This document shows positions 17,270-26,486 of a DNA stretch of 46,436 bases, piece by piece. The DNA lies in the NCBI GenBank assembly GCA_964609625.1, contig CAZSRS010000035.1, forward strand, positions 1 through 46,436. Reading direction: 5' to 3'. Both the position numbers and the translations under genes were made by a program. Position 1 is the first letter of the stretch, and every line of letters begins with the position of its first letter. Below the pieces are notes generated by a model. It was not told the DNA's origin. It saw only the letters and a list, made by a program, of their open reading frames with translations, and searched no databases. The stretch is from G963674665 sp964609625. GTDB lineage: Bacteria; Desulfobacterota; Desulfovibrionia; Desulfovibrionales; Desulfovibrionaceae.

Positions 17270-18343
17270 ATGGTGATCAGCGTAGTGGTGGTCGATGATT
17301 CGGCGTTCATGCGCAAAGCTCTGAGCACTATGCTGGAGAAGGACCCCGAGATTCATGTGGTCGCGAGCGGAAGAAACGGGGAGGAGGGGCTCGAGCTGAT
17401 CCGACGGCACGACCCAAACGTGGTGACGCTCGATATCGAGATGCCACGTATGGACGGTTTGACCTGCCTGCGTCATATCATGATGGAAATGCCACGCCCC
17501 GTGCTGATGGTCAGCTCCTTGACCACCGAAGGCGCCGAGGCCACGCTCAAGGCCCTGGAGTTGGGCGCGGTGGATTTCATTCCCAAGCAACTGTCCAAGG
17601 TTTCCCTGGATATCGTCAAGATAGAGGAAAACCTGCGGGCAAAGGTCAAGGAGATTGCCCGGCGTAAGTTCAGACGGCCGGTGGCCGCGCGGCCGTCCAC
17701 GGCCCGGCCGGATGCCGCTGCCTCGCTTCGGAAAGTTCGTCCGGCACCGGCTCCAGGCTCCCGTGTGCAGCGCGATATCATCGCCATTGGAGTTTCTACT
17801 GGCGGCCCGCCTGCGGTACAAAACGTCTTGTCCAAATTGCCCACTGATTTTCCGGCAGGGATCATAATCGCCCAGCACATGCCCGAGGCCTTTACCGGCC
17901 CTTTTGCCAAGAGACTCGACGGCATCTGCAGGATCACTGTGAAGGAAGCCGTGGATGGAGATCGTTTCATGCCAGGCACGGCCTATGTTTCTCCAGGGGG
18001 CAAGCATTTGTTGATCACGCAGAAGTCCGGCCGCGTGGAGCTGAAAGTGTCCACGGAGCCTGCCGATGCTTTGTACAAGCCCTCGGCGAACGTGTTGATC
18101 GACTCGGTCGCCACGGGATTCGGTCGGCGCGCCGTGGCGGTGATCCTCACGGGCATGGGCAGTGACGGCCTCGAGGGTGTTCGGGCCTTGAAGACAAATG
18201 GGGGGCGTGCGTTGGCGCAGAGCGATTCCACATGCGTGGTGTATGGTATGCCCAAGGCCATCGTGGATGCCGGTCTAGCCGATGAGATCGTTGACATCGA
18301 TGATATGGCGGAAGCCATCAATTCTAATCTGTATGTTCGATAA
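17270..18343 (+). CDS. cheB: CheB, chemoreceptor methylesterase/deamidase
   Basis: 357 residues: an N-terminal receiver domain (phospho-acceptor Asp55 in VVTLDIEMP, with Lys106 in FIPKQ) joined by a charged and Pro/Ala-rich linker (about 125-165) to the C-terminal methylesterase domain. The catalytic triad is visible: Ser176 in GVSTGGP, His203 in AQHMPE, and Asp299 in GMGSDG. It removes methyl groups from receptor glutamates once phosphorylated by CheA. The start ATG 17270 follows AAGGAG by 3 nt; GTG 17273 would have more typical spacing. It is the first gene of the seven-gene che cluster. Confidence 0.95.
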   Translation: MVISVVVVDDSAFMRKALSTMLEKDPEIHVVASGRNGEEGLELIRRHDPNVVTLDIEMPRMDGLTCLRHIMMEMPRPVLMVSSLTTEGAEATLKALELGAVDFIPKQLSKVSLDIVKIEENLRAKVKEIARRKFRRPVAARPSTARPDAAASLRKVRPAPAPGSRVQRDIIAIGVSTGGPPAVQNVLSKLPTDFPAGIIIAQHMPEAFTGPFAKRLDGICRITVKEAVDGDRFMPGTAYVSPGGKHLLITQKSGRVELKVSTEPADALYKPSANVLIDSVATGFGRRAVAVILTGMGSDGLEGVRALKTNGGRALAQSDSTCVVYGMPKAIVDAGLADEIVDIDDMAEAINSNLYVR

Positions 18344-18362
18344 AATGCAAAGAGTGTAAGCT

Positions 18363-20291
18363 ATGGCGAACTTGCAGGAAGTCATGACGTTGTTGCAGAG
18401 CGCAGACCCCGAAGAAATCCGCGAAGGCGCCTTTGGAGCGGGAGAAGGAAAGTACGCGGATTGTATCCCTCTGCTGGCTGGACATCTGGGCAGCCATAAT
18501 CTTGGTGTTCAGGAAGCCGCGGATCATGCCCTGCGCAATATAGGCGGACAAGCGACAGTGCACGCCGTTGTACCCTTGTTGCGTTCCGATGACGCCCCTG
18601 TGCGCAATTTGGCCATGGACATCCTGCGCGAGGTGGGAGGGGAGGACATTCAGACCCTGACTGATCTGCTCAAGGATGAAGACCCTGATATCCGGATCTT
18701 CATGTCCGACATTCTGGGAGCAACCGGCAATCTCCTCGGCGTGGAGCCCCTGTGCAAGGCACTGCTCAAGGATCCTGAAGTCAATGTGCGCTATCAGGCC
18801 GCTGTGAGCCTGGGCTCCTTGGGATACAAGCAGGCGGCAACCTGCCTGAACAAAGCCATGAACGACGAGGAGTGGGTGCAGTTCGCCGTGATCGAAGCCC
18901 TGACCAAACTCAGGGACGAATCTTCCGTGAATGCCCTGATCAAGGCCATGGACAAGAGTTCAGACCTGGTCTGCTCCATGATCGTGGACGCCCTTGGTGA
19001 AATGGGCAACATCAAGGCCGTGCCGCCGTTACTCAAGCACATGGACAAATCGCCCTCCGCACTGCGCAACAAGATCGTCAAGGCCGTGGTCAAAATCCTC
19101 GGAGGCAAATCCTTGACCCTGCTCACCGGGCAGGAACGGGAGTACTTTAGAATCTACGCGCTTTCCGCACTGCACGACGAAGACACCGAGATACAGGACG
19201 CGGCAGCTCTGGGACTGGGGTTCGTGGGTGGAGAACAGGCCTCTGCCGCCCTGTTGGAACTCGGAGAAAGGCTCGATCCCCACGCTGACCAGGAACGCAT
19301 TGACAATCTGGCCCAATCCCTGGCCGATATCGGCATTACCCAGGCCCTGTCCAAGGCCTTGATCCATGGAACGTGGAAGGCCGGCATGATTGCCATCACC
19401 GCCTTGCGTCGCATGGGCAAACCCGAGGGAGCCGTGCTGCTTTGCGAGCATTTTTGGGAGAAGGACCTGGAAATGCAGCGGGCCATGATCGACGCTCTGG
19501 TCGATATCTCCGCCCCCGAGCATGGAGAGTTTTTTGCCGATCTCCTCCAGCGCCACAACGACGGCCACGTGCTCAAGGGCGCCATGCGCTTTCTCGGGCA
19601 CAAATGCCGTTGCACCGCCCAAGGGGACAAACTGTTCGCCCTGCTTGAACACCCCTATGACGATGTCAAGGAGGTGGCCCTGGAGGCCTGTGTGGCGGTG
19701 AATGGACCAGAGATGACAGCGCGTTTCAAGGAGCTGTTTAAGAGCCCCGAGCCCATCCACCGTTTCATGGCCACCTACGCGTTGGGGCGTCTCGGCCCTT
19801 TGGAGAATATCGATGAACTCAGACTCGCCCTGGAGGATGAAGTTCCGGATGTCCGCAAAGTGGCCATCGAGGCACTTTCACCGGTATGTGACGAACTGGG
19901 CGACGATTTTCAACTCCTGCTGGACAGGCTCAACGACGAGGTCAAGGAAGTCCGTTTGGCCGTTGTCCAGACCCTGGGGCACTCAACGTTGAATGGCGTG
20001 CTGGACAGTCTGCTCATCGCCCTGAACGACGAGGACGACTGGGTGCGCATCCGTGCCGTGGAAGCGTTGGGACAACGCAAGGAAAGCAGTGCCATACCAG
20101 AGATCGTGCCCTTGCTCTCCACGCCAAACACCCTGGTGACCCTCAAGGCTGTGGAGGCGCTGGGCAACATCGGCGGCACCACGGCCTTTCGGGCCTTGTT
20201 GGCGATGGTGGACAACGAGAATCCGGAACTGGCCGAAGCCGCGGAAGAGGCTCTGGCACGCATCAAGTACGCCCAGGTCGAGGAGGAATAG
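18363..20291 (+). CDS. HEAT-repeat (PBS lyase-type) protein in the che operon
   Basis: 642-residue cytoplasmic protein made almost entirely of about 30-residue alpha-helical HEAT repeats, with recurring cores such as PLLRSDDAPVRNLAMDILREVG, DPDIRIFMSDILGATG and DEDDWVRIRAVEALG. There is no signal peptide, membrane segment or enzymatic motif. It begins 19 bp after cheB and ends directly before the cheR start codon, so it belongs to the same operon. HEAT solenoids act as protein-binding scaffolds; here it plausibly helps assemble or position signalling proteins, which is inference. It is much longer than cyanobacterial lyase subunits. Confidence 0.88.
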   Translation: MANLQEVMTLLQSADPEEIREGAFGAGEGKYADCIPLLAGHLGSHNLGVQEAADHALRNIGGQATVHAVVPLLRSDDAPVRNLAMDILREVGGEDIQTLTDLLKDEDPDIRIFMSDILGATGNLLGVEPLCKALLKDPEVNVRYQAAVSLGSLGYKQAATCLNKAMNDEEWVQFAVIEALTKLRDESSVNALIKAMDKSSDLVCSMIVDALGEMGNIKAVPPLLKHMDKSPSALRNKIVKAVVKILGGKSLTLLTGQEREYFRIYALSALHDEDTEIQDAAALGLGFVGGEQASAALLELGERLDPHADQERIDNLAQSLADIGITQALSKALIHGTWKAGMIAITALRRMGKPEGAVLLCEHFWEKDLEMQRAMIDALVDISAPEHGEFFADLLQRHNDGHVLKGAMRFLGHKCRCTAQGDKLFALLEHPYDDVKEVALEACVAVNGPEMTARFKELFKSPEPIHRFMATYALGRLGPLENIDELRLALEDEVPDVRKVAIEALSPVCDELGDDFQLLLDRLNDEVKEVRLAVVQTLGHSTLNGVLDSLLIALNDEDDWVRIRAVEALGQRKESSAIPEIVPLLSTPNTLVTLKAVEALGNIGGTTAFRALLAMVDNENPELAEAAEEALARIKYAQVEEE

Positions 20292-21191
20292 ATGGCAGCT
20301 CTGTTCTCCGATACCATCAGCATGCGCAAGAGCGACTCCATCACCCTGCGCAAGGCCATTCCCATCAACGACGAGGAATTTAGGCAACTTCGTGACTTTG
20401 TGTACGAGCAGAGCGGCATCTTCGTCGCCGACAACCGGAAATACCTGCTGGAGAACCGACTGGCCGGCAGGCTCAAGGAACTCAATCTCAAGAGCTTCGG
20501 AGAGTATTACTACTTCCTGCGTTACGACACCAATAAACGGCAGGAGCTGAACAAGCTTTTCGAGTCAGTCACCACCAACGAGACCAGCTTCTTCCGCAAC
20601 CCGCCGCAGCTCAAGGTATTTCAAGACAAGGTCCTGAGCGAGGTATTGCTCGCCCAGCGGGAAAAGGGTCAGAAACGGTTGCATATCTGGTCGGCAGGCT
20701 GCTCCACCGGTGAGGAGCCCTACACATTGGCCATCATCCTACTGGAATCACTGCGTACCGAAATCAGTGCCTGGAACATCAAGATCACTGCCAACGACCT
20801 GTCCGAGGCCGTATTACAGTCAGCCCGTCGTGGTGTGTACAGCGAGTATTCCTTGCGCACCACTCCCAAGGAGTACATAGACAAGTACTTCACCAAGGAA
20901 GACGTCGCCTACAAGATCAAGCCCGAGGTCAAGCGTCTCGTCAGCTTCGGACAGATAAACCTCAGCGACAGGGTAGCCGTGAAGCGTGTGGAGCGCTCCC
21001 AAATCGTTTTTTGCCGCAACGTTATCATTTATTTTGACGACGACATGAAGAAACGAGTCATATCATTGTTTTACGACAACCTGTTCCCCGAAGGGTACCT
21101 GCTCATCGGTCACTCGGAATCACTGCACAACATCAGTCGAGCATTCACACCGGTGCATCATCCCGGCGCAATTGTCTACAAAAAAAGTTGA
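20292..21191 (+). CDS. cheR: CheR, chemoreceptor glutamate methyltransferase
   Basis: 299 residues. The N-terminal helical domain (about 25-85) precedes the SAM-dependent methyltransferase domain with TTNETSFFRNPPQ, the glycine motif WSAGCSTGEEPYTLA, ITANDLSEAVL, and CRNVIIYFDDDMKKRV, all standard for CheR. It methylates receptor glutamates using S-adenosylmethionine. A 20-residue N-terminal extension is present. The ATG directly follows the stop codon of the HEAT gene, whose last codons (GAGGAGGAA) supply the ribosome binding site. Confidence 0.96.
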   Translation: MAALFSDTISMRKSDSITLRKAIPINDEEFRQLRDFVYEQSGIFVADNRKYLLENRLAGRLKELNLKSFGEYYYFLRYDTNKRQELNKLFESVTTNETSFFRNPPQLKVFQDKVLSEVLLAQREKGQKRLHIWSAGCSTGEEPYTLAIILLESLRTEISAWNIKITANDLSEAVLQSARRGVYSEYSLRTTPKEYIDKYFTKEDVAYKIKPEVKRLVSFGQINLSDRVAVKRVERSQIVFCRNVIIYFDDDMKKRVISLFYDNLFPEGYLLIGHSESLHNISRAFTPVHHPGAIVYKKS

Positions 21192-21222
21192 GAAGTCGCT
21201 GGATGGAGTTCACGAGGCAGAA

Positions 21223-21993
21223 GTGGGAATCATCATTCCGATAGCGAATCAAAAGGGAGGCGTGGGCAAGACCACGAGCACCCTCAGCCTGGGAGCCGCC
21301 ATGGGTATCCTGGGAAAGCGTTGTCTGGTCATTGACTTGGACCCCCACGCCAGTGCGACCATTCACCTGAAGTTTTATCCCGAGCGCCTGGAGTATACGG
21401 TCTACGATCTGTTCACCAGAAAGGAAGAGGAGTTCCCAGAACTTTGGCAGCATCTGCGTTACAGTGCCCCAGGAGAGCATTTCGATTTCGTACCTAGCCA
21501 CATCCGACTCGCTGAACTGGAGATGGACTTGCGCGACCGCCCCCATAAAGGAGGCATTCTGCAGCGTGCATTGGCTCAGATCAAGGACGAGTATGACTAT
21601 GTAATCTTGGACTGCCCTCCGCACGTGGGCATTCTCCTGGTCAACGCCCTGGTGGCCTCGGAACTGTGCGTGGTGCCCATCCAGACCGATTTTTTGGCTC
21701 TCAACGGGCTCAGACTGCTCTTCGACACCATGCGTACGCTGAACCGGGTGCTGCCCGACCCCATCCGATATGGCGTGTTGGCCACCATGTTCGATCAGCG
21801 TGCGGGAGCCTGCCGTCGGGTCATGGAACTCTTGCAAAGCAAGATGAGAGATCGCATGTTCAATACTATCATTCACATGGATACCAAGTTTCGCGAGGCC
21901 TGCGCTCACGGCAAGGTGATATTCGACATCGCGCCCGGCAGTCGCGGCGCCCGGGAGTACCTTCAACTGGCCAGGGAAATCCATAAGCTATGA
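21223..21993 (+). CDS. ParA/MinD-like ATPase of the chemotaxis cluster
   Basis: 256-residue ParA-family ATPase with deviant Walker A KGGVGKTT at residues 11-18, switch DLDPHASAT, and Walker B YVILDCPP. ParA homologues within che operons (ParC, PpfA) position chemoreceptor arrays and ensure their inheritance, so that role is inferred. GTG 21223 is preferred because GAGG lies 5 nt before it and the protein then begins MGIIIPIANQKGG, as usual for ParA. An in-frame TTG at 21172 would add 17 residues and overlap cheR. The stop overlaps the cheW start as ATGA. Confidence 0.9.
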   Translation: MGIIIPIANQKGGVGKTTSTLSLGAAMGILGKRCLVIDLDPHASATIHLKFYPERLEYTVYDLFTRKEEEFPELWQHLRYSAPGEHFDFVPSHIRLAELEMDLRDRPHKGGILQRALAQIKDEYDYVILDCPPHVGILLVNALVASELCVVPIQTDFLALNGLRLLFDTMRTLNRVLPDPIRYGVLATMFDQRAGACRRVMELLQSKMRDRMFNTIIHMDTKFREACAHGKVIFDIAPGSRGAREYLQLAREIHKL

Positions 21994-22808
21994 GCAAGAC
22001 ACCCGAAGAGTATTTCCAGGAACAGGAGTTCCAGGCCGAGCCCCAGGTGCAGGAAGAGGGCTTGACTGAAGCGGAGCGGGCCTTCATCGAGAAGTACGTC
22101 GGTCTGGAGGACGCGGACATTCTCGAGAAGCTGGGCATAGACGCTCCGGCGGAAGCAACGAGCGTGCCCATTCCGGAGCCTGTGCTCGAGCCCGAGCCGG
22201 AGATCGAGCCTGCGCCCGAGCCGATTCCAGAGCCTGAACCAGAAGTGGAAGCAGCGGTCCATGCCGAGGGAATTGCCGCTCCCGAGGCAGCCGAGGCTCT
22301 TGTCCCTTTGGAAGAAGTTCCTCTGGAACGGCAACTGCAAAAGCGTGACGACTTGCAACTGGTCAGCTTTTTCGTTGCAAGAAACGAATATACCATGCCC
22401 ATTCAGGCGGTACAGGAGGTGGTACGGGCAATCAAGCCCACCCAGGTGCCGGAAGCACCCTCTCATTTGGCGGGGCTCGTCAACCTGCGCGGCAGGGTCA
22501 CTCCCGTGATCCGCCTGGACGTGCTCCTGGGCATCGAGCGCGCCGAAGAGGAGCGGGAACGCATTGCCGCGGGCGAGACCGTGGACAAATTCATCATTGT
22601 CTGCCGTAAAAGGGGTCTACAGGTGGGGTTGCTGGTACGCGAGGTGGCCACCATGTACCGGGTATCCCAGGACCGTATCGAGTGGAACATAGAGTCGATA
22701 ATGGGGGGCAACATTGAATATGTCACGGCACTAATGCGACGCGAGGACGACATCCTCGTGGGAATCCTGTCGATCGACAGGATCGTGGAAAAGCTCTTGA
22801 AGCGGTGA
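21990..22808 (+). CDS. cheW: CheW-domain coupling protein with long N-terminal extension
   Basis: 272 residues: a CheW domain at about 122-270 (LQLVSFFVARNEYTMPIQAVQEVVR, HLAGLVNLRGRVTPVIRLDVLLG) preceded by a 120-residue extension absent from standard 160-residue CheW. The extension has a short helical part (residues 24-50) and an acidic Pro/Glu-repeat region (about 58-90). It bridges receptors to CheA. ParA-docking functions have been found in CheW-like proteins with N-terminal extensions (ParP), so this one may bind the ParA encoded just upstream, with which it overlaps by 4 bp. That link is inference. Confidence 0.92.
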   Translation: MSKTPEEYFQEQEFQAEPQVQEEGLTEAERAFIEKYVGLEDADILEKLGIDAPAEATSVPIPEPVLEPEPEIEPAPEPIPEPEPEVEAAVHAEGIAAPEAAEALVPLEEVPLERQLQKRDDLQLVSFFVARNEYTMPIQAVQEVVRAIKPTQVPEAPSHLAGLVNLRGRVTPVIRLDVLLGIERAEEERERIAAGETVDKFIIVCRKRGLQVGLLVREVATMYRVSQDRIEWNIESIMGGNIEYVTALMRREDDILVGILSIDRIVEKLLKR

Positions 22809-22815
22809 GGAGGAG

Positions 22816-23187
22816 ATGATGCCCAAACACATTCTCATAGTGGACGATTCCAAGACCGTGCGTAATCTCGTTGCCTTCATCATGAAAAAGGAGGGCTTCA
22901 AGGTCACGACGGCTGAAAACGGCCTGGATGGACTCGAACGTCTTTATTCGGCAGAGAAGATCGACCTCATCGTCTCCGATATCAACATGCCGCGCATGGA
23001 CGGCTACACGTTCATCAAGACCGTGCGGGAGCAGGATGCCTACAAGGATATTCCCATCATCGTCCTGTCCACGGAAGGTCAGGAAAAGGATATACAGGCC
23101 GGTCTGAACCTGGGGGCGAATCTGTACATGGTCAAGCCTGCGCAGCCAGAGAAGATGTTACGCAACGTCAAAATGCTTCTGGGCTGA
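22816..23187 (+). CDS. cheY: CheY-type single-domain response regulator
   Basis: 123-residue receiver domain with no output domain. The acidic pocket is Asp10-Asp11 in LIVDDS, the phospho-acceptor is Asp55 in LIVSDINMPRMDGY, with conserved LSTE and Lys in MVKPAQPEK. Phosphorylated by CheA, it would signal to the flagellar motor or act as a phosphate sink. Two adjacent ATG codons (22816, 22819) follow a GAGGAGGAG ribosome binding site; the second has the better spacing. Located 7 bp after cheW. Confidence 0.94.
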   Translation: MMPKHILIVDDSKTVRNLVAFIMKKEGFKVTTAENGLDGLERLYSAEKIDLIVSDINMPRMDGYTFIKTVREQDAYKDIPIIVLSTEGQEKDIQAGLNLGANLYMVKPAQPEKMLRNVKMLLG

Positions 23188-23209
23188 CAAGGCACAACAG
23201 AGGTTTCCA

Positions 23210-26200
23210 ATGAATCAGGATTTCAACGATCCGGAATTATTCGCTGATTTTATCATCGAGGCCAAGGAGCATCTGGAGACAATCGAGCCCAATCTGCTCG
23301 AGTTGGAGAAGACTCCAGAGAACCTGGACCTATGCAACGCAATTTTTCGCCCCATGCACTCCCTCAAGGGAGCCTCCGGGTTTCTCGGTCTGAACACCAT
23401 CAACCGTCTTGCGCACAAGGCCGAGAGTATCATGGAGGAGTTGCGCAAGGGAGCCATGGCCGTCACCTCGGAAATCATGGACGTGATCCTGACCTCCACC
23501 GACGCACTCAGGCAATTGGTGGACAACCTCGAAGTCACGGGCAGCGAGGGCGATGTCGACGTCGAGCCCATCATCGCCACCATCGAGGCCTTGCTGGCCG
23601 GCGAACCGCAAGGCACGGTCCAGGTTGCCCCACTCCAGAATGACGCGCGGGCCGACTCCACCACGGCCAAGGAAGAACCTACGCCCCTGCTGGACAGCGC
23701 ACCGCGAGATACCCCGGAAAAAAGCCAAGACGCCCCCGACAATGCCCTGCACGAGGAATTGACTCCGTACTCCTTGACCACATTCGGCGAGGGACATCTC
23801 AACGACTTTTTGGAAGAAGCGCATGAGATCATTTCCGACCTCAACAGTGGCCTGTTGGAGCTTGAAAAGGATCCGACAGCCGGGGGAGAATTGGTCAACG
23901 ACATCTTCCGCTATTTTCACAACCTCAAGGGCAACAGCGGTATCATCGGCTTCCGCGAACTCAACAGCCTGACCCACGAGGCTGAAACCCTGCTCAATCG
24001 CGTCCGCAAGGGGGAAATGCAGCCCTCCCACGCACTCATCGACCTGCTTCTGTCAGTTGTGGATTTCATCGAAGCCCTGCTGGGAAAGGTAGACCCCAAG
24101 AGCGGCATGGTCACGCCGCTGAATATCGACAAGCTCGTCGCGGCGTTGCAGCGCGTCGTGAAAAACGGGATCGTGGACCTGCCTGGCAAGGAACGTGCGC
24201 AGACCGCGGTGGAGGCTCACGCCGACGAAGACGTAAGCCTGGAAAAACTATGGGGTGACGCTGTCAGCTCGGTGTTGACCGAGGAGCGCGACAACGGCAT
24301 GCGGGAGGAATCTCCACCTGCCGCGACGAGGCAGGAGCCGGAAACGCCCCCCACGGGGGCGGTGAAACCCGCATCTCCACCCGCACCGCCGGCCGAGTCG
24401 GGGCCGACCTATGACCCCGAGGACGTGGCCGTATTCAACAGCACCGTGGAGCAACAACTCGACCACATCGACATGGCCCTGCGTGAACTTGCCAAGGACA
24501 GCTCCCAGACCGATTTTGTAGACGGGCTGTTCCGCTCCCTGACCACGCTACAGAATTCATCGGGTTACATGGGGCTTGAAGAGTTAAAAATCTACGCCGA
24601 GCGCACGGCTAAGCTCGTGGATCAGGCGCGCAAGACCGGCATGGATTTCGAACCGTTGTTGGACATCATGCGTCAGGAAGCCTCCATCCTCGGTGACATG
24701 TTGCACAAAGAGGTAGAGACACTTCAAGCAGCCCTGCAGCCACGGGAAGCCGTAGCCGAGGAACCCGCCGCCGTTTCCGAACCAGACGTGAAACCCGCAA
24801 CCATGCCTGAGCTTGAGGCTGAGGCTGTCGCGTCCGCACCGGCAGAGGCCGTGGTGAAGGTGCCGGAAAAAGCGATACCCCAAACGGTGCGGGCTCCCGC
24901 CAAGGCCGAAACCAGACCCGTTCCACCCAGGCCGCGGGCCGAACCCGAAGCCAGGACAAAGCCGCAGCCCCCAATGGAAAAGCCGGAGACACGACCGGCG
25001 CCTTCTCCGGCAGCCAACTCTCAGGCCGCGGCACAGCAACAGAAGACCAAGGTCTCCTCGACCATCCGCGTGGATCATGAGAAGCTCGACCACCTCATGA
25101 ATCTCATCGGAGAGCTGATCATCAACCGCAACCGCTACTCCATGCTCGCCAAGGCGCTGGACGAGGGCATGGACGTCGGCGAGATCGCCGCCAGCCTCAC
25201 AGAAACGACCTACGCCATGGCGCGCATCTCCGACGACCTGCAAGACACCATCATGAAGGTCCGCATGGTGCCGGTGCAGACCGTATTTTCACGATTTCCA
25301 AGGCTTGTCCGCGACCTCAGCCGCAAGAGCGACAAGCAGGTGGAGCTGATCACCGAAGGCGAGGAGACCGAGCTGGACAAGAGCGTGGTGGAGGTCATCG
25401 GCGATCCCTTGGTGCACTTGATCAGGAATTCCGTTGACCACGGCATCGAGCCCGAGGATGTACGCATCAAGGCCGGCAAGAATCCCGTGGGCAAGGTCTG
25501 GCTGCGGGCATACCACCGAGGCAATTCCGTGGCCCTGGAAGTCGAGGACGACGGCCGGGGCATCGACCCGGAAAAGATGCGCCAATCCGCGGTGAGCAAG
25601 GGACTTCTGCTCCCCGAGGAAGCAAAGAGCCTGGATGATCGCGAGGCCCTGGAGCTGATCTTCGCACCAGGTTTTTCCACCGCCGAAAAGGTCACCGACA
25701 TCTCGGGCCGCGGTGTGGGCATGGATGTGGTGCGTACCAATATCAAGAATCTCAAAGGCAGCGTGAACATCTCCTCCGAGGTGGGCAGAGGTACCAAGTT
25801 CATCCTCACCTTGCCGTTGACCTTGGCTATCATCGACGCGCTGATGGTCAAGGTGGCGGGTCAGACCTTCGCCATTCCGCTGGACGCCGTCTCCGAGACC
25901 ACCAAGATCGAGGCTTCGCGTCTGACCGACGTGAACAACCGCAAGGCCGTGACGTTGCGCGGCGAGGTGCTGGGCGTGGTGGACCTACGGGAACTCCTGG
26001 AAATGCCTCCGCGTGAAGAGACGGAAATACTCGCCGTGCTGGTCATTCACGACAATGATCGCCGTTTGGGCATCATCGTGGACAATCTGCTGGAGCGTCA
26101 GGAGATCGTGATCAAATCCCTGGGAAGTTACCTCGGGGACCAGAAAGGCCTCTCCGGCGCCACCATCATGGGCGACGGCAGCGTGGTGCTGATCCTCGAT

Positions 26201-26242
26201 CCGCATGAAATTTACATCATGGCCACATCCAAGGCCATCTGA
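23210..26242 (+). CDS. cheA: CheA histidine kinase with multiple HPt domains
   Basis: 1010 residues, well above the usual 650-700. Order: HPt1 with phospho-acceptor His50 (MHSLKGASGFLG); HPt2 with His237 (FHNLKGNSGIIG); a third HPt-like repeat around 405-480 where the His position is Thr445 (LTTLQNSSGYMG); a Pro/Ala-rich linker (about 510-612); the dimerisation domain (RVDHEKLDHLMNLIGELIINR); the HATPase domain with N-box HLIRNSVDHG and glycine boxes DDGRGID and GRGVGMDVV; and a C-terminal CheW-like domain. It phosphorylates CheY and CheB in response to receptors. Preceded by an AGAGG ribosome site. Last gene of the cluster. Confidence 0.95.
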   Translation: MNQDFNDPELFADFIIEAKEHLETIEPNLLELEKTPENLDLCNAIFRPMHSLKGASGFLGLNTINRLAHKAESIMEELRKGAMAVTSEIMDVILTSTDALRQLVDNLEVTGSEGDVDVEPIIATIEALLAGEPQGTVQVAPLQNDARADSTTAKEEPTPLLDSAPRDTPEKSQDAPDNALHEELTPYSLTTFGEGHLNDFLEEAHEIISDLNSGLLELEKDPTAGGELVNDIFRYFHNLKGNSGIIGFRELNSLTHEAETLLNRVRKGEMQPSHALIDLLLSVVDFIEALLGKVDPKSGMVTPLNIDKLVAALQRVVKNGIVDLPGKERAQTAVEAHADEDVSLEKLWGDAVSSVLTEERDNGMREESPPAATRQEPETPPTGAVKPASPPAPPAESGPTYDPEDVAVFNSTVEQQLDHIDMALRELAKDSSQTDFVDGLFRSLTTLQNSSGYMGLEELKIYAERTAKLVDQARKTGMDFEPLLDIMRQEASILGDMLHKEVETLQAALQPREAVAEEPAAVSEPDVKPATMPELEAEAVASAPAEAVVKVPEKAIPQTVRAPAKAETRPVPPRPRAEPEARTKPQPPMEKPETRPAPSPAANSQAAAQQQKTKVSSTIRVDHEKLDHLMNLIGELIINRNRYSMLAKALDEGMDVGEIAASLTETTYAMARISDDLQDTIMKVRMVPVQTVFSRFPRLVRDLSRKSDKQVELITEGEETELDKSVVEVIGDPLVHLIRNSVDHGIEPEDVRIKAGKNPVGKVWLRAYHRGNSVALEVEDDGRGIDPEKMRQSAVSKGLLLPEEAKSLDDREALELIFAPGFSTAEKVTDISGRGVGMDVVRTNIKNLKGSVNISSEVGRGTKFILTLPLTLAIIDALMVKVAGQTFAIPLDAVSETTKIEASRLTDVNNRKAVTLRGEVLGVVDLRELLEMPPREETEILAVLVIHDNDRRLGIIVDNLLERQEIVIKSLGSYLGDQKGLSGATIMGDGSVVLILDPHEIYIMATSKAI

Positions 26243-26272
26243 TTCGCGTTTCACCGCAAGCGTACCATGACG

Positions 26273-26288
26273 CCCGCAGCCCTGCGGG
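26273..26288 (+). terminator. Short GC hairpin after cheA
   Basis: CCCGCAG and CTGCGGG form a compact hairpin 30 bp after the cheA stop codon. No T-tract follows, so termination activity is uncertain. Confidence 0.3.
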
Positions 26289-26405
26289 AATCACCACTTC
26301 CCCTGGTGCATCGATCAGGGAGTTTCCTTTTATTGTCCAGTAATCGTCGCAGGTGTTCCACCCGCGTCACACTCGATTCATGTACGTCCGGAAAGGTATT
26401 TTTCA

Positions 26406-26434
26406 TTGGCAAAAAACCCGGGTTAGGCTATTCA
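26406..26434 (+). promoter_or_regulatory. Possible promoter of the lipoprotein gene
   Basis: TTGGCA (26406-26411) and TATTCA (26429-26434) are 17 nt apart, 53 bp before the GTG start. A 10-bp palindrome AACCCGGGTT lies in the spacer, a plausible operator position. Confidence 0.35.
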
Positions 26435-26486
26435 GGCGGAAACCGCTTTCTCTCACTTCACCTGTTTCACTAAAGGGGGTACTATC

